Positions 1 through 14,128 of a DNA stretch of 64,000 nt are shown piece after piece. A program made the translations under genes and the position numbers. The stretch is from Hyaloscypha bicolor E (taxonomy: Eukaryota; Ascomycota; Leotiomycetes; Helotiales; Hyaloscyphaceae), in assembly GCF_002865645.1 (NCBI RefSeq), contig NW_020194585.1, forward strand, positions 930,001-994,000. The letters are read 5' to 3'. Every line of letters starts with the position of its first letter. The stretch's first letter is position 1. The notes below the pieces were generated by a model. It ran no database searches and was not told the origin of the DNA. It saw nothing but the letters and a program-made list of their open reading frames with translations.

Positions 1-2762
1 GTGTGCGCGAGGAAGAATAAATAAGTGCATAGGTTAGGAAGTCCATGGGATCTCTGCTGAGTCTTTTGTAGTCGTGAAACTCGAAGGTATATATGGGTAG
101 GTAACGGTCATCGCGTTTGCTTGTATACATCGCACGCAGGACACCTCGGGGTCCGGCAGGCAGGGCAGTACTCCACTAGCAACATCATTCCAGCAGCATT
201 GCAGTGACACTGAGAAGCGTTTGTTAGTCATTGCCTCGTCTTCATCTGCGTTCCGAGAGTTCAAGTGGATGACAACTCACGCAAACCCAGACCCACACCA
301 CAACCTTCTTCTTCTTCGGTTTAGGCGCCTATTACATGCCATTAGTCAATCGCTCCCGCTTGTTCCGTTTTTGCTTTTGGAACCACGTTACCATTTAAAT
401 GCAATTATCTTGAGAATAATGTGTTTCGCTGCGTAGTACGATGGGGCGTCGAGAGACAGTACCAATACGAGTGCCTGAGATGCTTGTTGGCAATTGTGCC
501 AGGACTCGAGATCAGGTGCGTCCAGACCAAATGAGAATCAGACAACTTCCCTCCTGTCAAGAAAGGGATATTGACTTGCTCTTATATCATAGGAAGGACA
601 TCGTCTCTTCAATATTTCAAAAGCCAAAGACATGCGTATTCCATTTTCTTCGACTACCGGTTCTTCGGGCGGAAATTTCAGCCTCAAGGTCAGGTCTTCT
701 TCGTTTCAGCCGCAAACATGTTTAAGTGGTCAGAATTCCAGGAGTCAAGGGACGTGGCTTATCTATCTACCACTCAGAAGTCATGCCTCGGCCGATGAAC
801 ATTTGCTGCTTTCAGTCTCACGAGCTAATCGCGAGACGTTTCCCACCGTTTTTCGCCTATTTACCTTTCGCCTATTTAAAGGGAAATAGCGGTGGAACAC
901 CTGGCGATTAGCACATATCACTCATCCACATTACGTCGCTCTGACTGGGATATAAACTACTGTAGATGAAGCATCAATATCATCATCTTTGCGTTAGCCT
1001 GGGAAAGTACGCCAAGCAATCTCTCGGGGGGAGTACTATTGCGGATTCCAAGCGTCACAAGAGCCCAAGGACTTGGGTTTCAGAACTGGCCTTTCGGGCT
1101 CGTATATCGCACGTGCCTGAATTGGCCAACAAACGACTCACATCAGGGTGGAAAAGCGGAGCATGAGCAACACATAACGATTGTTCCTCCTGTCACGGGC
1201 CTTCCCTCGGCTTCCGGGCAGGGAAGAGTGTCTCGGAGAGTTCGCGGTGAATCAGAGCCCTTGGGTGTGATGGTGAGGGCGTTCGTTTCGTGGCGAGGGA
1301 AATATTCCCTTTTCTAAGGGAAATAAGCGAGAATGCTTGCCCTTTTAAGAAACGAATTTTAAGTTTGCAGCATTTCAAACACCTATTTGGATACCCCTGT
1401 TCCACCCAATTCAATTTAAACTTAAACCACTAACTCTTTTAAGCCTAAGGCTTGCGGTGATAGCGCTGTTTGTTAAAATAAAATAAATTGTGTGGTTTCG
1501 TTGAGTCGTTATTTGCGGCTTGCGCGTAAACCGGGGGAATTTTGCAAGTCGTGGTGGTGATGTAGTGGGGGGGCCTTAAAAGCGGCAAAACAGCACGTGA
1601 GTGGGGGTTGCGTACCGTGATCCTTGCAGTTTTCAGCAGAAGTTGATACTTCACAAAGCCAGTGCCATAACAATAAGCATGCCCGAGTATTTGATAATAA
1701 GAAGCTTTTCAACCCTATTTTCCTTCCCTTCTGAAAAGATAGAACGTCAAAGCCCCACTGGTGATGACCAGAGCCGTGACGACTTTGAATCTGCGACCCA
1801 TATTAAAGCTGAACGTAAGTGCCCTTGGGAGTGGCGAGGCGTCTTTGGATACTCAAGTTTGGTTATTCCCTAAGACATTTTTGACCAATTGCCCGAGAGA
1901 TTGAGCGAGGGGAGCTTTGACAAGGCAACCGTCAATCTTCACACCTTTTCTGATTAATTAGTATTGAATATGACATATACAGGGATCGTTTACGCATTTG
2001 CCCTGCAGCTGCGATCATTGTTTCAAAATTCAATAGTCAAATTCAGACGAAGGTGCCAAGCCCGGTGCCTTCCTTGTCGTATCCTTCCTCATACCCTTGT
2101 CCCTGTGCCCGTTATGCTCTCTCCTCTTAAGTCCGCAGCATTTGCTTCTCGTTGGTGATCTTCACCTCACCGTCCTTGTTGATGGGCCGGTGCTTCGCCG
2201 CACCGCAACGAGACAGGAAGTTTTATATCATTCCGACAACTCGAGTGCAAGGGCGCAAGGGCGTTCTTGTGACTTTCACCTGCTGGAAGGCCCTGTCTTC
2301 CTCTCATGACAGGCTGCCCACTGGGAGAGGGGTCGATACCCAGCTTTCACGGAGAGGGGGCCATGGAGGTTCAGAGCAGATCCAAACAACGTTTCGTACA
2401 GTATGACGTTGCTTCCCGCAAAGGTTATAGAGGTTCACGCTCTGGGCTCAATCATGTTCCTCTCCACACCGACTTGTAGAGAGGATGTAAATCGCGGTTT
2501 AGTAGGGGTACTGTAGAAGAGTCGAAAATCTGAACTCAGTTCCTCACGACTTGAAGAGAATGATAATTTTGTACAAGAAGTAAGGGGCCAAAATTATGCA
2601 AGTCCGAATCCCATCACTTTCCAGCCTTCACGCTCATTTCCATCTTCATCTTCATTTTCATTTGCATAAACAATCTTGCCTCAATTTCCCTCATTGCCTC
2701 GCTTGTCTCGTCCTCATTTATGTTATCAAGGAGCCTTGCTCTCTCTCTACACCCCGTGCGAG
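1..2762. other. Gene-free left flank
   Basis: No open frame here reads like a protein; all candidates are short, lack splice logic and have low-complexity translations. Short T/A-rich direct and inverted motifs resembling CGCCTATTTAAAGGGAAAT occur near 865-890 and, inverted, near 1300-1330. They may be remnants of an old repeat. The right end carries the 3' flank of the glucoamylase gene. Confidence 0.5.
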
Positions 2763-5436
<2,674 letters not shown>

Positions 5437-7604
5437 TATGGAGTGAGCCGCGGCAGAGGTGAGATTGAAGGAGGCGTAGGGGATGAGAGACGAAAAGAAA
5501 GCTGAAGTCATGGCTTCCATCATGACTTTATATCTAGAGGCCTTTTCTCAAGCTCCAAGAGCTAGCCCGTCGGCCTGGCTGAACTTGCGACTTGGGAGTA
5601 TGGCCGACTTCGCCGTCGATATTCGCATGTCTGCATGAAAGATTTCACAAATTTCCGTCCGTGAATGGTGAGCCGCGCCTGCATGGGCGATGACGAAGAT
5701 ATTGTCCACCAGCTGGATTCAGTAGGTACTCCGTGAGGTCGAGCTTTCTGTAAGGCACGAACGAGGCAAGCGCGGCATGATGATTCGGCGGTGCAGAGAG
5801 TCTTTCCGGGGAACACGTTGAGGAGGCTGGTCTCAGGTCGCATTCGGTAGGCAGCCCCAAAGAGGCGCAAGTATGGCCCGCCTGTTACTCGTTAACCATT
5901 CGAAGCCGCATGGGAGGAAATTTCTATGAAGCGTGATTGGTGGTGCATGTGATCGTCGCGGGGTCGAGAGAAGACCTTGCTTAGAGCAAGGAATAGCTGC
6001 AGAACATATAGCTGTCTCAGTCCATTTGGGGCCACGACCCCGCAAGATTGCAGGCTCGTGGAGAGTGTGGAGACCCCACAAAGCTTCTCCCTATCGGTCC
6101 GTCCCCTTCAAGTCTTACTGTGTATACAGCCCCCCTGAATCCACCACCTTGTTACTCGGCAAATTCTCAAGATCTGGTATATGGCTATCTGACCGAGCTA
6201 CCAAACCAACCAACAGCTGGAGACCCCCCCCTCAGCTGCTCATGCTCCACAAAGGAAGACTACTCGAAGCGTTGAACAGATCTATTTGGGCCTCTTTTGA
6301 CAGGTTGATCAAGTCTACGGGACAGGTTTCCACCGAAGAACGTCCGCTACCTTCCAAAGATAGAGCACGGCAGAGATATTCCTCCCAATGCTCCCATTCC
6401 TGTCCACAGGTGCATTCCAGGTTGCTTAATTCGCTACCAAGGAGATCATACATAGGAGTTGCCGCCGTCATTCGATCAATGCAAAGAGACCTCTTGGCCT
6501 ATCTTACAACACGTCATACGCCCTCCAAATTCCAATAGCCTAGCTGTGAGATCCACCTGATCGGCCCATCTTTTTCCATGGTGCAGAAGGGACACATTCT
6601 TAAAAAGAGACTAACCGACGTGGGAGCTCAAGCCACTTGGAGCTTAGGGAATAGCTCTTGGTCTTGTGAGACTGTTCCCGAAGAGGCAAAAGTAGTGGCA
6701 TGGAAACAACAACATGCGGGTAATGCACAGTGGATACTGAATAGGTTGAAGAGGGAAAAGGTCGTTGCCGGTAATCCACCATTGGAGAGGAGGAAATCGT
6801 ACGTAGAAAACAGACTCGTTGAAGATCTGCAGGAAAAACAGCATAGCTCAAAGAACAAGGGAAGCGCCTCTACGTCACGATACCTTTCGCATCGGGCCGT
6901 CTGCCAGTGAACGCTCGTCACTTATGATAGATTGCAAGGTGAAAGCCATTCGTTTCGAAGGAAGACGGATAACATTTAACCCACCTCTAACAATACAGCT
7001 CGTCGGCCACCCAACACCTGCAACCACGGCCCCAGATTGTGTGCCCTCCCTCTCCAGATACACGGCCCGCCCGCCACGTCAAGACATGTCCCAAGTGTCC
7101 ACGATAATGCCGTCGCAAAACCTCGCCCACGAAAGGTGTGCTTCAAGAGATTGATTCCCCAAGTTCGAAATGTAGTTGTCAGGATTTTTCCCTAGCCTCA
7201 CAGACCAACGGTCATCGGCAAAGAGAGGTGGAATCTGACTCCTTCAGTACACTCCTCCACCGAGCTCGAGCCTTTTACAGCGAATTCAGGCTTCGAAGGA
7301 CCGATTCCTCTGAGATTTGTCGATCGGATGATTGACACCAGTGAAAATGATGGCTCCATAGTACGATCGAGCTGCCTCAGCAGTCGACCTTACAACGCGA
7401 CTGCAAGCAGAAGGTTGAAGGGACCGCTGGGCACAAATCTGTTGTTGTGAAAGAAAAGAAGAGCTTCACGAAAAGGCAAAATAATTTTTGTAGAGCGCGG
7501 CGGCCGCTAGCATGGTTTCCACTAGCGCGGTCCTCTTCAAAGTTGGTGACTCCCCTTGCACAAACACCCATCACCAAACCACTCCTCCAACAACCTCTAG
7601 CACC
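5437..7604. other. Intergenic region between glucoamylase and SNU66
   Basis: This 2.2-kb divergent region holds the upstream sequences of both neighbours. Several open frames of 60-200 codons exist on both strands (for example 5933-6538), but none shows a recognisable domain, plausible composition or splice logic. I treat it as non-coding. Confidence 0.5.
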
Positions 7605-9788
7605 ATGGCGGACGCAATTTCCATCGAGGAGACGAACCGGATTCGCGCGTCTCTGGGCATGAAACCACTTCCTGTCCCAGGAGCCGTAGGACCAGTTTTC
7701 AAAGATGCGCCTGCTGCTCCTTCCGAGGAGGTTGGCAGCACGCTCGAGTCTCGACAAGCCGAGGGATATGATAACTATCGCAAAATACAAGAAGCCGAGG
7801 AAGCAAAGAGGAAGCGCGAAGCCAAAGCAGAAGCCATCAAAAAGGCCCGAGATGCGGCGAAGAGATTCTCGAAGCTTGAAGGCAAAGGCCTGGGTGACGC
7901 CGATGAGGATGATGTGGATACCCGGAGCTGGCTGAGCAAGCAAAAGAAACGACAAAAGGAAATTGAAAAGGCGAGGAAGAAGGAGCAAGAATTGGCCGAA
8001 GCCGAGACCGCTGCCGAATATACTGCCAAGGATCTTGCAGGAGTCAAAGTTGGCCACGAAATCGATACCTTCCAGGAGGGCGAGGTCCAGGTTTTGACCC
8101 TGAAGGATACCACTATCGAAGAGAACGAAGAAGAAGGGGACGAATTAGAGAATCTGGATTTACGTGAGAGGGAAAAACTAAACGAGAAGCTTGAGCTCAA
8201 GAAGAAGAAGCCAGTATATAATCCGAACGATGTCGACGAGACTGGCGAGAAGAGCATATTGGCACATTATGATGAGGAGATTGATGGAAAGAAGGGCAAG
8301 CGATTTACGTTGGATGGCATGGGGAGTACTGCCGAGGCCAGTCGCGAGGGTGTTTCTTCTCAGAAGATGAAGCCTAAGGTCTTCAGCCTTGATATCCTCA
8401 GTGAGTGTAAAGTGATAACCCCCTTCCTTGATCTGTCACTAACTGCTTGTTCAGAAAACGAGCCAAACTCCGACTACCTCGACATTTCGGAGATCAAAAT
8501 GAAGAAGCCAAAGAAGAAGAAGGCAAAATCTACTCGACAAAAAGCGGTCGACGAAGATGATATATTTCCAGAAGTCGCGGCCGCAGATACCTCACACGCA
8601 AATAGAGGCGCTATGGATGTTGACCAGCCAGCTGTCGCTACCAAGAAGCGGACCTTTGATGATATGTCATTCGTAGATGACGAGGACCTCCAGGCCTCTC
8701 TGGCTGCCCAAAGAAGAAATGCTTTGAAGAAGCAGCAAAAACTAAGGTACGCAGATTCTCAGGTCTATCTTCCTAGATATCTCATCACTTTTGGCACATT
8801 GATAGTCAATGACCCATAAGTTGTGGGTTATTCATAATTGCCTTCCTTTCATTGTCCGTGGAATTGCAGTACATTGGTACTAACTGCGAGATCATTCAGA
8901 CCCGAGGACATTGTAGAACAGCTTCGGGAAGAATCAGCAACCCCTGCCGCTGACGAGGTTGCCGAAGGTGAAGCTGGCTTAGTGATTGATGAGACATCTG
9001 AGTTTGTTGCGAACCTACAAAAACCCATTGTGCCAGAGCGAAAGAGAACATCCACTTCGCAACAACCAGAGCCTGTCACCACGATGACCGCCGACTCTGA
9101 TGAAGAGGGCGACGTTGATATGGACGAATCATATGCCAATATAGAGGATGAGGAAGACCGTCTGGCTCGGATGAACCGCGAGGAGTCTGCAAACGAGGAT
9201 ATTACAAATACTGGCTTGGAGAAAGAGGCAACCTTAGACCACGGTATCGGATCTACTTTGAAGCTTCTCAAGGAGAGAGGCATCCTCAAGACTGCAGAGT
9301 CTGGAGATCTCAATGCTGTCTTCAGGCAGAAACAATTGTTCCTAGCAGAGAAGCAACGCCGGGAGGCCGAAGCTGAGCGGAAGGCGAGAACACAACGAGA
9401 ACGGGATCGTGCAACTGGCCGTCTGGATCGGATGTCTGCACGTGAGAAAGAAGACTATGCTCGCTCGCAAAACACTTTCCGTGATCAAGTGGAATCTCGT
9501 CAACTCGCAGAGCATTTCAACAAAGAGTACAAGCCAAACGTGGAGCTCAAGTATATCGACGACTTCGGACGAAGCATGAACCAGAAGGAGGCGTTCAAGC
9601 ATTTGTCACATCAGTTCCATGGCAAAGGCAGCGGCAAGCAGAAGACTGAGAAGATGCTCAAGAAAATCGAGGACGAGAAACGCAAGGAGGCTCAGAGCAG
9701 CTTGGATGGAAGTCAGATTGGCGGCATGAGTAACGCGACAGCACAGCAGCGAAAGAAGCAGAGACAGGCTGGCGTCCGATTAGCATGA
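7605..9788 (+). CDS. SNU66: U4/U6.U5 tri-snRNP protein Snu66 / SART1
   Basis: Component of the nuclear U4/U6.U5 tri-snRNP needed for spliceosome activation. The start at 7605 (CACCATGGCG) gives MADAISIEETNRIRASLGMKPLP, the family's N-terminal signature. Exons 7605-8400, 8455-8746 and 8900-9788 give 658 residues. The protein is highly charged: a Lys/Glu-rich coiled coil at about 60-240, the conserved stretch FTLDGMGS then NEPNSDYLDISEIKMKKP, and RPEDIVEQLREE. The C-terminal SART1 block contains YKPNVELKYIDDFGR and KEAFKHLSHQFHGKGSGKQK. The first intron is 54 nt, a multiple of three, and has no in-frame stop. The second intron also has an alternative in-frame AG at 8869; I chose 8899 because it restores the conserved LRPEDI join and has a CTAAC branch site 16 nt upstream. 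Confidence 0.93.
8401..8454 (+). other. 54-nt stop-free intron in SNU66
   Basis: GTGAGT donor, CACTAACTGC branch site and TTCAG acceptor. The length is 3n and all 18 codons are sense, so retention would insert 18 residues without a frameshift. Confidence 0.75.
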
Positions 9789-10305
9789 GTCAGAGTGTTC
9801 CTGAATCGCCGGGAACAGCGTTGGAGACTTTTGATGGCCGAAAAGGTGCAGCCTCCTACACTTGTAATCAGCCTTATTGAATGCTGACAAAAGACCTTCA
9901 AAAGCATCGCACTTATGCTATGCAATTGTCCTTTAGGTGAGTCAAGTCTATCCTGACCATATACGGCAAGCAACCTATAGATGATGATTTCTTTTCCATC
10001 GTGCGCCTAAACTCTGGCCAAGCGGTTAAAGGGAATGCAAATTTAATCTTAGTTGTACCTGTGTGCTTATTTACGTTACCCATCTTGCAAAAAGCGTTAG
10101 TCCTCTTTAGAAGATATCACTGCCAGAGTGAGGGGCTTTGCTTCGAGCGGTAGTAGGCGTACCAGGCTGCGCCCGTCACTTCCGCACCCACTAAGATCGT
10201 CTGGAGCACACTTACTTTTCTGGCCTTTGCGCTTTTAGCTACCTTGATAGACCATCATCTCCTCGCTGCTGTTCCCTAACTGCTTTGATTGCGTCCTTCA
10301 CAACC
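9789..10305. other. Intergenic region 3' of SNU66
   Basis: Contains the 3' flanks of SNU66 and of the decayed SprT-like copy. A short motif TGGCCAAGCGGTTAAAG near 10015 recalls a tRNA D-arm, but no acceptor, anticodon or T-arm follows. Nothing else is seen. Confidence 0.5.
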
Positions 10306-11009
10306 TCAGGTCGCATGCCCCATCACTCCAAATCCTCCCTTTTTACAGACCCCTTCATTGCCACCACCACAGCAAACTCCCTCTCCAACCTCAAATACAA
10401 ATTCAAAGCCCCTCCATCCCTCGCCGCCTCCTTCCGCAAGCGCAACATCCTGCCACACCCTCCCATGCCCTGTTCTCCCCAGCTTCTCAAACCCATCCCT
10501 ACAACTCGAATGCCCAAACGTCCAAAGCTCCTGGAACGCATGGATCGTCACATGCAACAGCATCGCCACATAAGCTTTCATCTTCTCGTACCGCCCCTCA
10601 AACTCGTCTGGTTGTGAGCTCACCACAATGATACATTTCTCTTCCTGTTCCCGCGACAAGAACCCTAGAACGATTTTACGTTTTAATTCCTTCTCAATCA
10701 CCTCTCCTCTCCTATGAGTGTCATCTCCATCGATCGACAATTCACAACAATCCTTTAAACTCGCGAGGAAGTAAAATTCTCAAACAAACCGAAATACGGC
10801 TCCACTAACTCCGCAGTTGAAATTGTGACATGCTCTCGGAGGTCGAATTTAGGATCATTGCGGAAGCCATACAGAGCGACTTTCTGAAAGTCGCTGAGAA
10901 TAGAGTCGTGGTGTCTCGGGAAGAATATCACCAGATCGGCGAGGGAGGGATAAGATTTCGGGTGGACTTCATTTTCGTTGATGCGGCGGTGCGAGTGCTT
11001 CGTGGCCAT
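10306..11009 (-). pseudogene. Decayed SprT-like metalloprotease (frameshift; HExxH changed to HVTIH)
   Basis: The upstream half (11009 to 10755) begins MATKHSHRRINENEVHPKSY and ends in a stop just after GLFENF. From about 10775 a second frame continues FLASLKDCCELSIDGDD and runs to 10306, so a one-base shift near 10770 splits the gene. The second half contains MKAYVAMLLHVTIHAFQ, then SSC and LGRTGHGRVWQDVALAE. This matches the order of the SprT zinc-protease core: HExxH, a Cys pair and GHG..W...A.A.E. The catalytic glutamate codon reads GTG (Val), so a protease from this frame would be dead. An intact SprT-like gene lies just upstream on the same strand. A rescuing intron cannot be fully excluded, but no convincing GT..AG pair restores the frame. 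Confidence 0.7.
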
Positions 11010-11610
11010 TATTAGATTTGTCTGTTTGGCCGGTATTTGGTGAGATGGAGGTAAGAAACGAGTTTATGTATGCGGTCAGGTTGCAAGAGTTAGATGGAAC
11101 GTTTCAGGGATCATGCTTGTTGTGAATGCTGATACATTCGAGAGTAGCCTCTCTTGCCAAACATCATCTTCAGCTTCATTCATTACTATTTTGTCGTAGC
11201 CTTTTGGCCGACATTCTCATAGCTTTGAAAATTATTCATCGTCCCATCGTGTCTCTTGGTCGTATCCACCCTGCGATGGACAATAAAAGCGACACTGATT
11301 TTCATCGTCCCGAGTCACATTTGGACCATCACCTGGACTTGGAGCAGGTTGGACTTCTTAGGCATGGAAAGATGATGACGGTTGCCACCATTGAGAGCGG
11401 GTCACCCCCACTCACTGGGATACCGCTAATCTTACCTTGCTTCGAATTTACGGTCACGAACTCCATCAGAATAAGAAAGGATCGATTTATTCCACGCTTC
11501 CATCTTCGTCTACGACGAAGGATTACAACATACATCTTCTCTCCAACAACACCAGTAGAGTTTCAATGAGCACTATCTTGTCTGCAACGGCAGAAGGCCG
11601 ACGTTGTTGC

Positions 11611-12558
11611 TCATGCTCTCATTGTCGCCAGCACCGAGTGGCAGATCTCACACTCTTCTCCTACACTCCAATTCCTAATCAAACATCGGTTTGATTTCAT
11701 CAACTGTCTTGCATGCTGTTTCACCCTGTACTCTTTGGCATTGTATTTCCTATGGACTGCAAGGTCTTCCAAGAGTTCCTTGATATCCAATCCCAGCCGA
11801 CGAAGTTCAGAGTCTGGTGGCAAGTTAACCCCCTCCTGCACCTTGTATATAACCCCATTGATCCTGTAGAGATCGAGATTTAGGCCTAGAAGGCCGAAAT
11901 ATCCAGCGTCTCTGTTGACTTTCTCCACTTTCTCTATCGCGTAGGCTGCCGAAAGAAAAGAGTCGTCATGGCCGCCGTGAATGCCCCAGGCAACGTCGGC
12001 CTTCTGCCTGCATCCGTTAATGCAACCGCAAGCATAAACCACGAAAACAGCGTGCAGCATCTCGTGGGCTAGGCAGTTGAGATATCGCTCGACCCTGTAT
12101 GATGGACCAGCCTTGTTGTACCGGCCGTCGACTTTTCTGATGCCGATTGGAGCCCATGGTTTCTCAAACTTGAATCTCGGGTCCCGTGCTCTTCGGGGAA
12201 GCTCTAATTCGCAGATGCCCCAGGCCACTCTTCTGACTCCTCTAGCCGTGGAATCAAACCACTCCAATTTGCAGTGGCCTGTCAAAACGCCATTGAAATA
12301 GACGTCGTTGAAGATGTCAAAGAATTTGTGAAGATTCGCAAGGTCTTCTGGTTGTGCGAGATTCCACGATCCATGGTATTTAAACTTCCTTAGTCCTTCC
12401 ATTTGCCTTGGTGTCAATTCTTCCTTCGGCCGGGTGACATTATCGATGATAGCCGCTGCGATGTCCTCAAGACTGTACCCGCCTGGCTTCATGTAACCAG
12501 CCTGGAAGTCTTCCCGAGTAATAAGTGGTGTGATGTGTGTGTGCTTTTGAGTATCCAT
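11611..12558 (-). CDS. SprT-like zinc metalloprotease domain protein
   Basis: Single-exon 315-residue protein with a SprT-like core. The zinc-binding motif HEMLH is at residues 165-169 in the context YLNCLAHEMLHAVF, followed by a Cys cluster (ACGCINGC) and a downstream His-rich element IHGGHDDSF that can supply the third ligand. The SprT/Spartan superfamily includes proteases of DNA-protein crosslink repair; this fungal paralog's substrate is unknown. The C-terminus (KSNRCLIRNWSVGEECEIC) has further Cys residues but no clear zinc ribbon. It sits between two degenerate relatives on the same strand, so it is the surviving member of a local family expansion. I am sure of the SprT fold and unsure of its function. 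Confidence 0.8.
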   Translation of the reverse strand: MDTQKHTHITPLITREDFQAGYMKPGGYSLEDIAAAIIDNVTRPKEELTPRQMEGLRKFKYHGSWNLAQPEDLANLHKFFDIFNDVYFNGVLTGHCKLEWFDSTARGVRRVAWGICELELPRRARDPRFKFEKPWAPIGIRKVDGRYNKAGPSYRVERYLNCLAHEMLHAVFVVYACGCINGCRQKADVAWGIHGGHDDSFLSAAYAIEKVEKVNRDAGYFGLLGLNLDLYRINGVIYKVQEGVNLPPDSELRRLGLDIKELLEDLAVHRKYNAKEYRVKQHARQLMKSNRCLIRNWSVGEECEICHSVLATMRA

Positions 12559-12884
12559 CGCGCTGACTTGGTGTACTTTTGGGTTGTGGCTGGAGTAACG
12601 GACGTGGATGTTTATTCAAAATGGTTGATCAAAGTGTATCGATTTTATATAGACGTCGTGAGAAAGGAAGTCTCTTGCTTGGAAGCTGTGAATCATCGAG
12701 TTACTCTAGTTTATGGCGACGATTCACAGACACTGCACGAGCGAGATGGTTTTAAAACTTTGTGCATTTGATTAACTTTTCTGGTTTAAATGTTGCACAA
12801 TACATCTTAAGCCACACGCTCTTTGAGCTATTCATCATAGACGTCGGCCTCGCAGCTATTCACGCTATCATCATCGTCACTAGG

Positions 12885-13390
12885 CATTTTCTGGGTCCGT
12901 AATTCTCGCTCTCATGTCTCCGATCCAATTGTTCTTCATGCATCGATTTGCCTTTATCAACTGTTTTCTTCGCCGTTCCTCTCTATACCTCAAAACAATT
13001 ATGCCCCTCCGCTCCTCAAGCTCTTCCCCGATTTTTTTGATGTCAGGGCCCACTCCCGACGCAGAGGTGGAAATAGGCTTTCAGTATAGTGGGGGCGACG
13101 ATGTTCCGTAGGCTATCTTGGAGGTCGTAGATTGTGTCTATGTGGAACGAGGTGAGCTCGATTTTTTGACAGGGAGAGAGAACGTTGCCTCGGGCTAGGG
13201 AGTTGGAGATTAGGATACGGCGGAGATCGTGTATGCTGTGTCGGTTTAGGGTGGAGGGTTTAGAGTTATGCGCGTATGACCAGAGTTTGTGGTTCTTGAT
13301 TTTTAGTTGCGGTTTGTGTCTGGCAATCTTAAGTTGAAGTTTGTTGTGACCGTTTCCGTCGAGAAACGGGGAGTCTTGGCTAGTTTAACA
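12885..13390 (-). pseudogene. Remnant of a third SprT-like gene (C-terminal part)
   Basis: On the minus strand an open stretch without a start codon (from about 13385) reads through LWSYAHNSKPSTLNRHSIHD and ends at a stop near 13043. One frame over, coding continues as GPDIKKIGEELEERRGIIVL and then KQLIKANRCMKNNWIGDMRA to a stop near 12885. This tail aligns with the C-terminus of the intact neighbour (ARQLMKSNRCLIRNWSVGEE). No HExxH motif or N-terminus remains. I read it as a frameshifted, 5'-truncated duplicate. Similarity was judged by eye over about 30 residues. Confidence 0.5.
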
Positions 13391-14128
13391 TTTTTGGGGA
13401 GCCTTTCCATCCTCTTCCAGCATGTGTTGCGGGAATGTAAAAAATTGCAGAAATATTGTCAAAATACAAACTGTGCTTGAATGCCATTTCATGCTACCGA
13501 AATGTATCCAAGAGAGTAAAACTCGTTTACTAGTGGATATAAATTTTGACCCCAGATCGGGTGGCTTGTGGTGGACATAAAAAGCGGCAGTTAATGAACT
13601 AACTCAAGCGGGTCATTTAAACTGCCCCCGCTCCTATTGTTCCCTCAAGTTCTTATACATTCAATAATACTGAGAAAGTATTAGAACATTTAGAATATTA
13701 AAGCTCTCCTGGGGATGAAGCACTTGCATTTGGCCCCCCAATCCTAGAGATATTGATGAGGTTGTCAAGACTAAGACACTTTGGCATTCAGCACGAAACA
13801 TATCGGAATTGGACTCGAGAGGAAGGCGCGATTCGAAGCTCGGCAGCGTGATGTTGATATTAGAAGCATTTTCCATACTCTCCTGGTTAGGAAAGGACTT
13901 ACCAGTGACACCCGGCTTGCGCTATCCGTGCCACGTGTGTTTTCCATGCCAAATATTGCAATCTGGTCCTGCCACTCAGCGAGGTGAAGATGAGATCCGG
14001 AGAGACTGTGAAGCCACCCGGCGGATATTCCAAGCTACAACATCGCCCGGGATATTCTACTCGGATTGTACAGAGATACAATTGAGTATGGACAGTAATG
14101 CTGTGTGATAATACATGGTCCCACTTCC
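13391..14128. other. Intergenic region
   Basis: No supported gene. A 71-codon frame at 13661-13876 (-) has no recognisable features. The right end is the 3' flank of the bL28m gene. Confidence 0.45.

Noticed and set aside
5933..6538. 201-codon open frame on the plus strand
   Set aside because: Composition is not protein-like, there is no domain or conserved motif, and it overlaps equally long frames on the other strand.
7775..8257. 160-codon minus-strand frame opposite SNU66
   Set aside because: Ser/Phe-rich shadow of the Lys/Glu-rich SNU66 coding strand.
10003..10075. tRNA-like D-arm motif TGGCCAAGCGGTTAAAG
   Set aside because: No matching acceptor stem, anticodon arm or T-arm can be folded around it.
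13661..13876. 71-codon minus-strand frame
   Set aside because: Short, no start context or motif; not supported as a gene.
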